From CAWHJB01 sp963698715 (GTDB lineage: Bacteria > Chloroflexota > Anaerolineae > Anaerolineales > UBA4823), in NCBI GenBank assembly GCA_963698715.1, contig CAVORW010000001.1, forward strand, positions 620,001 to 684,000: DNA of 64,000 nucleotides. Reading direction: 5' to 3'. The notes under the pieces were generated by a model. It did not search any database, was not told the DNA's origin, and saw only the letters and a list, made by a program, of their open reading frames with translations. Shown here piece after piece: positions 19,444-27,502 of this stretch. A program made the translations under genes and the position numbers. Positions within the stretch are counted from its first letter, which is position 1. Each line of letters opens with the position of its first letter.

Positions 19444-20544
19444 TCATGAATGGCCACTTGCTGGTTGTTCTTGCCCAAAATAACGCTTTTGGAAAGCAAA
19501 CGCAACGTTTACCAGGCCGATCATTACAGGCACTTCTACCAGGGGACCGATCACGGCTGCGAAAGCCGCGCCCGAGTTAATCCCAAACACTGCCACTGCC
19601 ACCGCAATGGCCAGCTCGAAGTTGTTGCTGGCGGCTGTGAAGGACAGTGTGGTGGTTTTCGAGTAGTCAGCCCCCAGGCGGTGGCCCATCCAGAAACTGA
19701 CCAGGAACATGGCCACAAAGTAGATCAGGAGCGGGATCGCAATCCGAACCACGTCCATCGGGATCTGGACGATCAGGTTGCCCTTCAGGCTGAACATCAC
19801 AACAATGGTGAACAGCAAGGCGATCAAAGTCAGCGGGCTGATTTTTGGGACGAATTCCCGGTGATACCATGCTTTGCCCTTGATGCGTACCAGTACAAAG
19901 CGCGTCAGGAAACCAGCGATAAAGGGAATCCCCAGATAAATGAACACGCTTTGGGCGATTTCGCCGATCGTAATTTCCACTGCGGCACCGCGCATGCCAA
20001 ACCAGGTAGGCAGCACCGTGATGAACACATACGCGTACACGCTGTAGAACAGCACCTGAAAAATGCTGTTGAAAGCCACCAGCCCGGCAGCATACTCCGT
20101 ATCCCCATGGGCAAGCTCGTTCCATACGATCACCATTGCGATACAGCGCGCCAGGCCGATCATGATCAGCCCAGCCATATATTCCGGATAGCCGCGCAGG
20201 AAGATGATTGCCAGGGCGAACATCAGCAGCGGGCCAATCAGCCAGTTCTGGATCAGTGAAAGCGTTAATATCTTTTTATTCCGGAAGACATCACCCAGGT
20301 CTTCGTATTTTACCTTGGCAAATGGGGGATACATCATCAAGATCAGGCCAATCGCGATCGGAATATTGGTGGTTCCGACGGACACAGCGTCATTAAAACT
20401 GTTGACTGCCGCCGGAAACAAAAAGCCGATCCCCACACCGACCGCCATCGCCAGGAAAATCCATAAGGTCAGATAGCGGTCGAGGAACGATAGCTTTTGG
20501 GACAGGTTTTTCGCAGAGTCACGTGACAAAGCGGCTTCAGCCAT
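19444..20544 (-). CDS. acr3: Acr3-family arsenite efflux permease
   Basis: A 366-residue inner-membrane protein with about ten transmembrane helices, belonging to the bile/arsenite/riboflavin transporter superfamily. It carries the Acr3 signature around GLARCIAMVIVWNELAHGD, which includes the essential cysteine, and SFTAASNNFELAIAVA near the C-terminal pore. Acr3 exports arsenite using the membrane potential or proton gradient. The start is set by GGAGG. It converges with lacI (16 bp between stops) and diverges from the small ArsR-type gene at 20743. No arsenate reductase is adjacent. Confidence 0.93.
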   Translation of the reverse strand: MAEAALSRDSAKNLSQKLSFLDRYLTLWIFLAMAVGVGIGFLFPAAVNSFNDAVSVGTTNIPIAIGLILMMYPPFAKVKYEDLGDVFRNKKILTLSLIQNWLIGPLLMFALAIIFLRGYPEYMAGLIMIGLARCIAMVIVWNELAHGDTEYAAGLVAFNSIFQVLFYSVYAYVFITVLPTWFGMRGAAVEITIGEIAQSVFIYLGIPFIAGFLTRFVLVRIKGKAWYHREFVPKISPLTLIALLFTIVVMFSLKGNLIVQIPMDVVRIAIPLLIYFVAMFLVSFWMGHRLGADYSKTTTLSFTAASNNFELAIAVAVAVFGINSGAAFAAVIGPLVEVPVMIGLVNVAFAFQKRYFGQEQPASGHS

Positions 20545-20578
20545 ATAAAACCTCCATCAAATCACAAAATAATTCATT

Positions 20579-20596
20579 TGACATTGAATGATGTCA
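20579..20596. promoter_or_regulatory. Inverted repeat in the acr3/arsR divergent region
   Basis: TGACAT-N6-ATGTCA (20579-20596) overlaps a second imperfect pair, ATTCA-N8-TGAAT. It lies 35 bases upstream of the acr3 start and is a plausible site for an ArsR-family regulator. Confidence 0.4.
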
Positions 20597-20742
20597 CTAT
20601 TCCATTTCTCTATAGCCAACGATAGAGGAGTCGAATGTTGATTGTGACATATCTCACTAATCATCCAGAAGCTCCATCTATATAATTGCAGTAGATTGAA
20701 ATTAAGGTTTCTGGCAAGTATTAGTCCAAAGGCAGCCGCAGA

Positions 20743-21033
20743 GTGGATCCCGAAATTCTGGAACGAGCAAAGGAACAGGCTGATCTACACCGAGTGTTTA
20801 TTCATCCAGCACGCCTGCTCATATTTTGGGCGCTGGTAGAACGAGAATTGTCGGTGAGTGAAATCGCAGCAACCGTGGAAATTTCCTTACAAAATACTTC
20901 CCAACATCTGCGCCTCATGAAAGATCGAGATGTTCTTACTTGCCGGCGGGAAGGGCAGACAATCTATTATCGGATCGCGGATCATACGTTATTGGACAGG
21001 TTAGGATGTGTATTATACAACCGAACCCTATAA
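20743..21033 (+). CDS. ArsR-family winged-helix regulator with two cysteines
   Basis: A 96-residue protein with the ArsR/SmtB fold: helix-turn-helix LSVSEIAATVEISLQNTSQHL and beta wing REGQTIYYRIAD. The ELCVCDL arsenite site of classical ArsR is replaced by ELSVSE. The only cysteines are Cys67 and Cys89, an arrangement compatible with thiol- or persulfide-type sensing as in BigR/SqrR. It starts with GTG. It sits between acr3 (divergent) and tusA (140 bp downstream, same strand), so it may control either or both; the lost arsenite motif favours the sulfur operon. Confidence 0.8.
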   Translation: MDPEILERAKEQADLHRVFIHPARLLIFWALVERELSVSEIAATVEISLQNTSQHLRLMKDRDVLTCRREGQTIYYRIADHTLLDRLGCVLYNRTL

Positions 21034-21074
21034 AAAGACAAAACATGGCGCTTTGAGAATCGCTGGGGTGGTAG

Positions 21075-21126
21075 CCAGATTTGGGGCTGCGAGCGTAAGC
21101 CTGTACGCTCATACCTCCAAATCTGG
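21075..21126. repeat. Hairpin between arsR-type gene and tusA
   Basis: CCAGATTTGG (21075-21084) pairs with CCAAATCTGG (21117-21126), with a second stem GAGCGTA/TACGCTC inside. It could attenuate or terminate transcription before tusA. No T tract follows on +. Confidence 0.5.
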
Positions 21127-21177
21127 ACCTCATCACAGGATTTCCCAAACCTCAAAATTTTCAAAAGGAGCTAAATG

Positions 21178-21432
21178 ATGACTACCGATAATCTTTCAAC
21201 AATAGTTGCTGCAAAAGTTGTAGATGCGCGCGCAATGTCCTGCCCTGGGCCGCTGCTTGAGGCCAAAAAGGCAATTGGCAGTGTTAAGGTAGGCGAAATA
21301 TTGGAAATCTGGTCTGGGGATGCAAACACCAAGAGCGATATGCCGCGTTGGTGCCAGAAGGTGGGCCATGAATTCATGGGAAGCCTGCCTGGGGAAGGCT
21401 ACGATCGGCTGCTCATCATGCGCAAGAAATAG
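21178..21432 (+). CDS. tusA: TusA-family sulfur carrier protein
   Basis: An 84-residue TusA/SirA-like protein. The active cysteine lies in MSCPGPLLEAKKAI (Cys22), the hallmark of this family, which carries a persulfide sulfur between enzymes. A second cysteine is present in PRWCQKVG. I chose ATG 21178, seven bases after AAGGAG; ATG 21175 is too close. It opens a tight operon with an MvhD-like protein, Qmo/Hdr-like subunits and DsrE. In sulfur-metabolising bacteria, TusA next to DsrE and Hdr-like genes usually supplies sulfane sulfur to, or receives it from, the redox complex, rather than serving tRNA thiolation. Confidence 0.9.
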   Translation: MTTDNLSTIVAAKVVDARAMSCPGPLLEAKKAIGSVKVGEILEIWSGDANTKSDMPRWCQKVGHEFMGSLPGEGYDRLLIMRKK

Positions 21433-21443
21433 AGGCATCCATA

Positions 21444-21878
21444 ATGACAACCCGCAAGCCAAAAATATTGATCTTGGGGACTCTGGCGGGTGGCTATGCA
21501 GGGGCAGACTCAACCGGGCAGGTGTTTGCAGGCTATCCTGCAAACACCTATGTCCTGCCCGTGATGTGTCCGGTAATGTTCCCCCCCGAGTTTTTTGTGC
21601 GTGCTTTTGAACGCGGCATCGATGGAATCATCCTGATGTACAGCGGTACGGACAGCCCATACAAGGTTGAAGCCAGCGGCACCGCTGAGCTGATCAGCAG
21701 CACCTATGCCCTGATGAAGCAGCGCGGCATCGATATCCGCCGTCTGCGCCTGGCAGCCATCTGTACGGTATGTGTGAAACCTTTCCTGAAAGAGGTCAAA
21801 CTTATGGAAGAACTGCTGGAGGGGATTGGTTTCATTAACGATGAGCTTTCTGCCAAAGCCTCCCCCGTAGCTGCTTGA
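21444..21878 (+). CDS. MvhD/FlpD-like (hydrogenase iron-sulfur subunit family) protein with missing cluster cysteines
   Basis: A 144-residue soluble protein that follows the MvhD pattern: LPVMCPVMFPPEFFVRAFERGIDGIILMYSG, then a helix and RGIDIRRLRLAAI. MvhD carries a [2Fe-2S] cluster and links Hdr to hydrogenase or formate dehydrogenase. In this copy the GCHxGDCHY region is replaced by YSGTDSPYK, leaving Cys42, Cys107 and Cys110 only. It may thus have lost the usual cluster or bind it differently. It lies 11 bp after tusA and 19 bp before the QmoA-like gene. In Desulfovibrio QmoB an MvhD domain is fused to the C-terminus; here it is separate. Confidence 0.75.
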   Translation: MTTRKPKILILGTLAGGYAGADSTGQVFAGYPANTYVLPVMCPVMFPPEFFVRAFERGIDGIILMYSGTDSPYKVEASGTAELISSTYALMKQRGIDIRRLRLAAICTVCVKPFLKEVKLMEELLEGIGFINDELSAKASPVAA

Positions 21879-21897
21879 ATGGTGAATAGGAGGAATA

Positions 21898-23229
21898 ATG
21901 GAACCTAAATATGTGGATGCCCTGGTGGTTGGCGGGGGTATAGCGGGTATGCAGGCCGCCCTGGATCTGGCCGATCAGGGCAATGAAGTGGTCTTGGTGG
22001 AGCGCGAACCAACGATCGGCGGGAAAATGATTATGCTGAGCAAGGTCTTTCCCACCCTGGATTGCTGCAGCTGCATCACTACGCCAAAGATGTCGGCAGT
22101 GGCGCACCACCCCAATATCGAACTGCTGACCTATTGCGAGGTGCAGACAATCCATGAGACCAGCGCCGGCTTTGAAGTCAATGTACTTAAAAAGCCGCGC
22201 TATGTGGATGAGAAAAGTTGCACCGGCTGCCGCCAGTGCGAAATTGTGTGCCCGATCACAGTTCCCAGCCACTTCGACCGGAATTTGGGGTCTTACCGCG
22301 CCATCCGGGTGCCATTTTCCACTGCGCTACCCCAAAAAGCAGTCCTCGATATTGATAACTGCCTGCTGTGCGGCAAGTGTGAAAAGGTTTGCCCGGTTGG
22401 AGCGGTGGATTTCACCCAACAACCCGAATATTTCGACCTCCATGCCCGGGCGATTGTCCTGGCGACTGGTTTCGAAGTGACCGACCTGGATGCCAAGAAG
22501 GAATATGGTGGCGGAAAGCTGAAGAACGTGATCGACCCGATGATGATGGAGCGCTTCCTGGCTCCTACCGGGCCATACGGGCGCGTATTGCGACCCGGCG
22601 ATGGCAAAGAGCCAATGACAATTGCCTATGTGCAGTGCGCTGGCTCTCGGGATGACACGCTGGGCGTTGAATACTGCTCACGGGTGTGCTGCATGTATGC
22701 CATTAAACAAGCGATGCTTCTGAACGGGGCTTTACCTCTGGCTGATGTCACGATCTATTACATGGACATCCGCACTTTTGGTAAAGGTTACGAGCAGTTT
22801 TATCAAAATGCACAAGCCATGGGGGTGGAGTTTATCCGCGGCAAGGTGGCTAAGATCACCGAGGATAGCGAGCAGAATCCGGTTGTAAGAGTAGAGATGA
22901 CAGAGACAGGGGAAGTTGTGGAGCGCACTCACGATCTGGTCGTGCTCTCGCTGGGAATGGTCCCAGCCTTTGATCCAGTCCAGGTCTATCAGGTGACTCT
23001 TGGCAAAGATCAGTTTGTGCAGGTGAAATCACCTAATAGCGACCCTTGTGTAACGGATAGACCGGGCATCTTTGTGACCGGCACTGCCATGGAGCCGATG
23101 GACATTGTAGACAGCATCATCAGTGCAGGGGCTGCGGCTGCGACGGCTTCGGCCTATCTGCGCGAGAAATCCAATGGTTTTGCTCAGTCTGAACAAACTC
23201 CCACAGAACTTGAGGTGGCCTATGCCTGA
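21898..23229 (+). CDS. QmoA/HdrA-like FAD and iron-sulfur subunit
   Basis: A 443-residue flavoprotein. FAD site VVGGGIAGMQAALDLADQG (from residue 10), CCSC at 56-59, and two [4Fe-4S] motifs with cysteines 108/111/114/118 and 155/158/161/165. Further on is the HdrA-type YVQCAGSRDD...YCSRVCC segment. QmoA-type proteins form the soluble electron-transfer part of the quinone-interacting oxidoreductase and of Hdr-like sulfur complexes. Start set by AGGAGG. Its stop overlaps the QmoB-like start by 8 bp. No aprAB or dsrAB genes are in the window, so the partner is not necessarily APS reductase. Confidence 0.85.
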   Translation: MEPKYVDALVVGGGIAGMQAALDLADQGNEVVLVEREPTIGGKMIMLSKVFPTLDCCSCITTPKMSAVAHHPNIELLTYCEVQTIHETSAGFEVNVLKKPRYVDEKSCTGCRQCEIVCPITVPSHFDRNLGSYRAIRVPFSTALPQKAVLDIDNCLLCGKCEKVCPVGAVDFTQQPEYFDLHARAIVLATGFEVTDLDAKKEYGGGKLKNVIDPMMMERFLAPTGPYGRVLRPGDGKEPMTIAYVQCAGSRDDTLGVEYCSRVCCMYAIKQAMLLNGALPLADVTIYYMDIRTFGKGYEQFYQNAQAMGVEFIRGKVAKITEDSEQNPVVRVEMTETGEVVERTHDLVVLSLGMVPAFDPVQVYQVTLGKDQFVQVKSPNSDPCVTDRPGIFVTGTAMEPMDIVDSIISAGAAAATASAYLREKSNGFAQSEQTPTELEVAYA

Positions 23230-25291
23230 ATTTAAACCCACGGACGGCAAACAATCACCTGCCGATGGAAACAACCATCCTGTAAATGAAGAGCCGCGGG
23301 TCGGTGTCTATACTTGCTACTGCGGCGGTAATATCAGCAAAGTGGTCCAGTGCGAAAGGGTAGCCAAAGCGCTGGAAAAACTGCCCAATGTGGAAGTCTC
23401 GCGTACCAACATGTCTTTATGTTCAGATGCCGGGCAGGCAATGATCGAGCAGGACATTCGAGAGTTAGGTGTTAACCGGGTGGTCATCGGCGCTTGCGCG
23501 CCTTCTCTGCACGAACAGACTTTTCGCGGCACCGTGATGCGTGCAGGCCTGAACCCGTACCTCTACCAGCACATGGGCCTGCGGGAGCAGGACTCATGGG
23601 TCCATCATGACGATCCCGAAGGAGCAACCCAAAAGGCCATCCGATTGATGGCGGCGGGTGTCTCCAAGGCCCGCCTGCTGCAGCCGCTGGAAAATATCCA
23701 CCTGGGAGCAGATAAACACGCCCTGGTGATCGGTGGTGGGGTGGCGGGCTTGCGGGCTGCGCTCGAGATCGCACGCCAGGGGCTGCGTGTGACTTTAGTT
23801 GAAAAGTCGCCGGCTCTGGGTGGGCGTATGGCCCAATTGGATACCCTCTTTCCCACCGATGAACCTGCGCTGCCCATCTTGCAAGATTTGATCAACCGCG
23901 TCGTATCTCATCCCCTCATCACCATCCTGACCTATGCTGATGTGGTGAGTGTATCCGGCTATGTTGGCAACTTCCATATTTCCGTTCGCCAGCATTCACG
24001 CGGGGTCGAGCCATTAGATTCAGATGCGCTCTTGGCAGCCTGCAAGCAACAAGTCCCAGATGAATTCAATTATGGTCTTACCCAGCGCAAAGTGATTTTC
24101 CAATCCTACCCAGGCTGCTACCCATCTGCACCTGCGGTAGATTGGCAAAACTATGATGGCACGCCGATACAACTGAATGGCAAGCAGGTCGTGCTGGAAG
24201 ACCAGATCACCGATCTTGAAATTAACGTTGGGGCCATTGTTCTGGCTACCGGCTTTGATCCATACCAGCCACACCAAGGCGAATATGGAATCGGCGAGAT
24301 ACCCGAAGTCGTCACCTTGCCGCAGTTGATCCGCCACATGGCGCTGCATAAAAGCGATCGGCAATTGAAATGGAATGGGCATACGGTTCGGGATGTGGTG
24401 TTGATCCAGTGCGTGGGCAGCCGTCAGAGAGAAGGCGTCTCTGAGCCACAACCCGATGGGCAGGTGAATGACTATTGCTCGCGGGTGTGCTGCACAGCCA
24501 ATTTACATATGGCCAACGAGCTGCACAAGCACTTCCCGGATCTAAATATCTTTAATCTGTACCAGGATATCCGCACCTATGGCCACGGGCATGAAGACTA
24601 TCACCGCCAGGCGATGGTAAACCAGGTGCGCTTCCTCCAATATCATGGAGATGAGCTACCGGAGGTCGAGGCCGCCCAAACCGGCGACAGCCATCCGGCC
24701 CTGGTGCGAGTGAAGGATTACCTGACCTACGGGGAAGAACTGGAAGTGCCAGCCGATCTGGTGGTGCTGGCAGTGGGTATGATGCCGCGCCAAATCGACG
24801 ACTTGGTACAAATGCTCAAAGTTTCCCGCGGCGTTGACCGGTTCTTGCTGGAAGTGCATCCCAAGCTGCGCCCGGTTGAGACTGCTGTCAACGGCGTGGT
24901 GCTAGCCGGTACGGCCCAGGGGCCGATGAACATTCAGGAAGCCGTTACGGCTGCCTCAGCCGCCGCGGCCAAGGTCTGCGCTTTGCTGCGCCGGGGCTAT
25001 GTAGAACTGCCGCCGTTTGTGGCCGCGGTCGACCCAGAAAAATGCGAAGGCAGCGGCGAGTGCGTGCAAGCCTGTGAATATGACGGTGCTATTGCCATGC
25101 AAACCACGCACGAGAACGGCAAAGTGATCCGCCGGGCAGTGGTCACACCAGCCAACTGCTCCGGATGCGGGGCCTGCGTCAGCGCCTGCCCCACCCAGGC
25201 CATCGATGTTCAGGGCTGGACGCTAGCGCAGTATGAGGCCATGGTCGATGCGATTGCCGTAGATGATCTGGCCTTGTTGGAGGTGCCATGA
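23222..25291 (+). CDS. QmoB/HdrA-like FAD and iron-sulfur subunit
   Basis: A 689-residue HdrA-family protein. The N-terminal iron-sulfur domain carries YTCYCGGNI (residues 31-38) and ACAPSLHEQTF. The FAD motif IGGGVAGLRAALEIARQG begins at 170, and the CVGSRQREG...YCSRVCC pair lies in the middle. The C-terminus has a ferredoxin-like part. The last cluster motif is complete (Cys646/649/652/656), but the first reads CEGSGEC (Cys608, Cys614, Cys618) with Ser at the usual second cysteine, so a three-iron or altered cluster is possible. An earlier in-frame ATG at 23123 lies deep inside qmoA and is rejected. The next gene starts within its stop codon (ATGA). Confidence 0.88.
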   Translation: MPEFKPTDGKQSPADGNNHPVNEEPRVGVYTCYCGGNISKVVQCERVAKALEKLPNVEVSRTNMSLCSDAGQAMIEQDIRELGVNRVVIGACAPSLHEQTFRGTVMRAGLNPYLYQHMGLREQDSWVHHDDPEGATQKAIRLMAAGVSKARLLQPLENIHLGADKHALVIGGGVAGLRAALEIARQGLRVTLVEKSPALGGRMAQLDTLFPTDEPALPILQDLINRVVSHPLITILTYADVVSVSGYVGNFHISVRQHSRGVEPLDSDALLAACKQQVPDEFNYGLTQRKVIFQSYPGCYPSAPAVDWQNYDGTPIQLNGKQVVLEDQITDLEINVGAIVLATGFDPYQPHQGEYGIGEIPEVVTLPQLIRHMALHKSDRQLKWNGHTVRDVVLIQCVGSRQREGVSEPQPDGQVNDYCSRVCCTANLHMANELHKHFPDLNIFNLYQDIRTYGHGHEDYHRQAMVNQVRFLQYHGDELPEVEAAQTGDSHPALVRVKDYLTYGEELEVPADLVVLAVGMMPRQIDDLVQMLKVSRGVDRFLLEVHPKLRPVETAVNGVVLAGTAQGPMNIQEAVTAASAAAAKVCALLRRGYVELPPFVAAVDPEKCEGSGECVQACEYDGAIAMQTTHENGKVIRRAVVTPANCSGCGACVSACPTQAIDVQGWTLAQYEAMVDAIAVDDLALLEVP

Positions 25292-25587
25292 TGGATGCAA
25301 AAGCAGCTGCCCGAGCTAGAACAGAGTTCCTTAAACAGGTGCGAGAGCAGCACAAAGATACCGTAGAACGAACCCAAGAATTGCTGAGAGAGCAAAAACG
25401 CATCCAGCAAGCGGTGTGTAAATCCGTTCGCGACCGGCCTAAGACGGTCCCAGAAATAGCGTCAGAAATCGGTCTGGCGACCCACGAAGTGCTGTGGTAT
25501 GTCACCGCCTTCAAGAAGTATGGCACCCTGGTCGAAAATGGCATGTGCGGTGATTACCCACTCTACGAGCGGGGAGAGGAGAATTGA
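25288..25587 (+). CDS. Small coiled-coil/winged-helix protein within the Qmo-like operon
   Basis: A 99-residue protein. The N-terminal half is one long charged helix (about residues 5-45); the C-terminal half has a winged-helix pattern (KTVPEIASEIGLATHEVLWYVTAF followed by a short wing). It overlaps both neighbours (ATGA with qmoB-like, and 3 bp before the QmoC-like start), so it is translated with the complex. It may be a structural subunit rather than a transcription factor, since such tight coupling between redox subunits is unusual for regulators. This is inference. Confidence 0.6.
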   Translation: MMDAKAAARARTEFLKQVREQHKDTVERTQELLREQKRIQQAVCKSVRDRPKTVPEIASEIGLATHEVLWYVTAFKKYGTLVENGMCGDYPLYERGEEN

Positions 25588-25589
25588 GT

Positions 25590-26753
25590 ATGGGAAACCG
25601 CGTTGACCCTAATCTGTTGCACGAACTCAAAGAGTATGGCGCAGTTGGGATTGAAAAATGCTTTAACTGTGGCAACTGCACCGCCACTTGCCCTTTGGCA
25701 ACTGGCGAATACCCTTTTCCGCGCAATGTTATCCGGCGCATCCAGGTTGGACAAAAGGATCACCTGGCTAAGCAATTGGACCCCTGGTTGTGCTATTACT
25801 GCGGAGATTGCTCTGCCACTTGCCCAAAAGAAGCTGAACCGGGTGAGACCATGATGGCTGCCCGCCGTTGGCTGACAGCTCAGTATGATTGGACCGGTCT
25901 GGCCCGCAAATTCTATACATCCGCAAACTGGGAGCTTGGTGCTATTGGGGTTGTAGCCATCCTGATTGTTTTGATGTTTGTGTTTTTTGCGGGGCCTATG
26001 GAGACCGATCGTGTGGCGCTGAATACTTTCGCGCCTGTGCAGAGTATCCACTACGGCGACTGGGTGCTGGCGGCTTTCTTATCGTTCTTCCTGCTTTCTA
26101 ATATCTATAGGATGTACCAATTGACGCTCCGGCAAGGTCTGAAAGTAAAGATTCCTTTCTCGCTCTACATCACAGAAGCCTGGAATCTGATCTATCATTT
26201 CGTGACCCAGAAACGTTTTGAAAAATGCGATGAAGAGAACAAAGGTTTTTTCCAGAAGAAGCGCTGGCGCAATCACTTTTTCCTGGTAACAGGCTATGTA
26301 TTGATGTTTGCCCTGGTAGTCGGGTTTCTAAACTGGTTTCAGACCGATAATATCTATCCGCTGTACCATCCCCAGCGTTGGCTGGGTTATTATGCCACGG
26401 TCGTGCTATTGTATGGTGGAGTAGATATTCTGTGGGGCAGGATTAAAAAAGCCCACGAGATGCATCGTTTCTCGCATTTAAGTGACTGGATTTTCCCCAT
26501 TCTCTTGCTATTGACCACCCTAAGTGGAATTCTGGTGCACACGTTCCGGTACCTGGATATGCCACTTCCAACTTACTATACCTATGTAATTCACCTGGCT
26601 ATCTTGACCCCCATGCTGGTGCTCGAAGTGCCGTTTGGGAAGTGGTCACATTTGGCATACCGCCCGATTGCGATTTACTTTGAAATGGTGAAGCACAAGG
26701 CTTTGGAGCAGAAAGAAGTTCAGCAAGCGTTGTTTCCAGCTGCCTCTGACTGA
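25590..26753 (+). CDS. QmoC-like fusion of HdrC iron-sulfur domain and HdrE/cytochrome b-type membrane domain
   Basis: A 387-residue membrane protein. The cytoplasmic HdrC-like N-terminus holds two [4Fe-4S] motifs (Cys24/27/30/34 and Cys68/71/74/78). Then come about six transmembrane helices from residue 108 on, with histidines suited to haem b (YHFVTQKRF, HRFSHLSDW, HTFRYLD, YVIHLA). This is the QmoC arrangement, which passes electrons between the quinone pool and the soluble A/B subunits. I chose ATG 25590 with GGAGAGGAG upstream. There is no separate HdrB (CCG-domain) subunit in the operon, which fits a Qmo-type rather than a heterodisulfide reductase. Confidence 0.88.
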   Translation: MGNRVDPNLLHELKEYGAVGIEKCFNCGNCTATCPLATGEYPFPRNVIRRIQVGQKDHLAKQLDPWLCYYCGDCSATCPKEAEPGETMMAARRWLTAQYDWTGLARKFYTSANWELGAIGVVAILIVLMFVFFAGPMETDRVALNTFAPVQSIHYGDWVLAAFLSFFLLSNIYRMYQLTLRQGLKVKIPFSLYITEAWNLIYHFVTQKRFEKCDEENKGFFQKKRWRNHFFLVTGYVLMFALVVGFLNWFQTDNIYPLYHPQRWLGYYATVVLLYGGVDILWGRIKKAHEMHRFSHLSDWIFPILLLLTTLSGILVHTFRYLDMPLPTYYTYVIHLAILTPMLVLEVPFGKWSHLAYRPIAIYFEMVKHKALEQKEVQQALFPAASD

Positions 26754-27018
26754 GTATCTATCCGAAACGACAAAGCCGATGTGATTGTTGGTGCATGCTC
26801 CGCCCAGGCCGACAGCCACAAGCAACCAAATTCGAGCAGGGTCCGTTGTGATGATTATAAACACGGCAGGAGAAGGAGAAATTCAAAAAGAATCGGCTTG
26901 GAGCCTCTCAAGAAAAGGGAAGTATCCGAATGTTCGTCAATTGTTACGCCTCAAATCTGCATAATCGGCGCATACAAAGATCTAATATCCCGTCTCAATT
27001 CTAGAAAGGAAAAACAAA

Positions 27019-27381
27019 ATGTCTGAAAAAATGGTTGTGGTTTGCAATGGCGATGAGGCCAAGAATATTATGCCGACGTTGATCTTCGCTTCGTCCGGCC
27101 TGGCCCTGGATCACGATGTGCATGTCTTTTTCTGCCCTGCAGGCACGAAATGGACGCTCAAGGAAGAACTTGAGAAGCTCGGTACCCCAAAGGGACTGCC
27201 AAATCCGGTCAAATTGTTCAATGATATCCTGGACCTGGGTGGCAGAGTTGTACTGTGTGAATTGGCGTTGGAGAATAAGGGCGTTTCCCCTAATGATCTG
27301 CGTGACAGCCGCATCATCATCGAAAAAGCCCCGCCGTTCCTGATGGCAGCCGAAGGCGCAACGATGACATTCACGTTCTAA
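27019..27381 (+). CDS. DsrE/DsrF-like sulfurtransferase
   Basis: A 120-residue protein of the DsrE superfamily: VVVCNGDEAKNIMPTLIFA at the start, HVFFCPAG, and RVVLCELALEN. Cysteines 9, 39 and 80; the last is at the position usually persulfidated in DsrE-type proteins. It follows the QmoC-like gene after 265 bp, in which I see no gene, so it may have its own promoter or be the last gene of the operon. AAAGGA lies before the start. Together with TusA it suggests sulfane-sulfur relay. A hairpin terminator follows. Confidence 0.82.
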   Translation: MSEKMVVVCNGDEAKNIMPTLIFASSGLALDHDVHVFFCPAGTKWTLKEELEKLGTPKGLPNPVKLFNDILDLGGRVVLCELALENKGVSPNDLRDSRIIIEKAPPFLMAAEGATMTFTF

Positions 27382-27424
27382 ATTAAAAATATTCATAACT
27401 ACCCAGACTCAGTTAAATATTTAG

Positions 27425-27474
27425 GCGAAATGGATGTGGGTGGAGGCGACCGCCCCCACCCACATCCATTTCGC
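27425..27474. terminator. Bidirectional terminator between dsrE-like and lysR genes
   Basis: A 19-bp perfect stem (27425-27443 with 27456-27474) with a 12-base, G/C-rich loop lies between the convergent genes. It is flanked by few T residues. Confidence 0.7.
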
Positions 27475-27502
27475 TATCCACTTCCGCCTTTTCGGATAGG
27501 CT

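Noticed and set aside
19450..20259. 269-codon plus-strand frame across acr3
   Set aside because: His/Gln/Asp-rich translation is a shadow of the Acr3 membrane gene on the other strand.
25584..25589. TTG start of the QmoC-like gene at 25584
   Set aside because: ATG 25590 has a strong, properly spaced GGAGAGGAG site.
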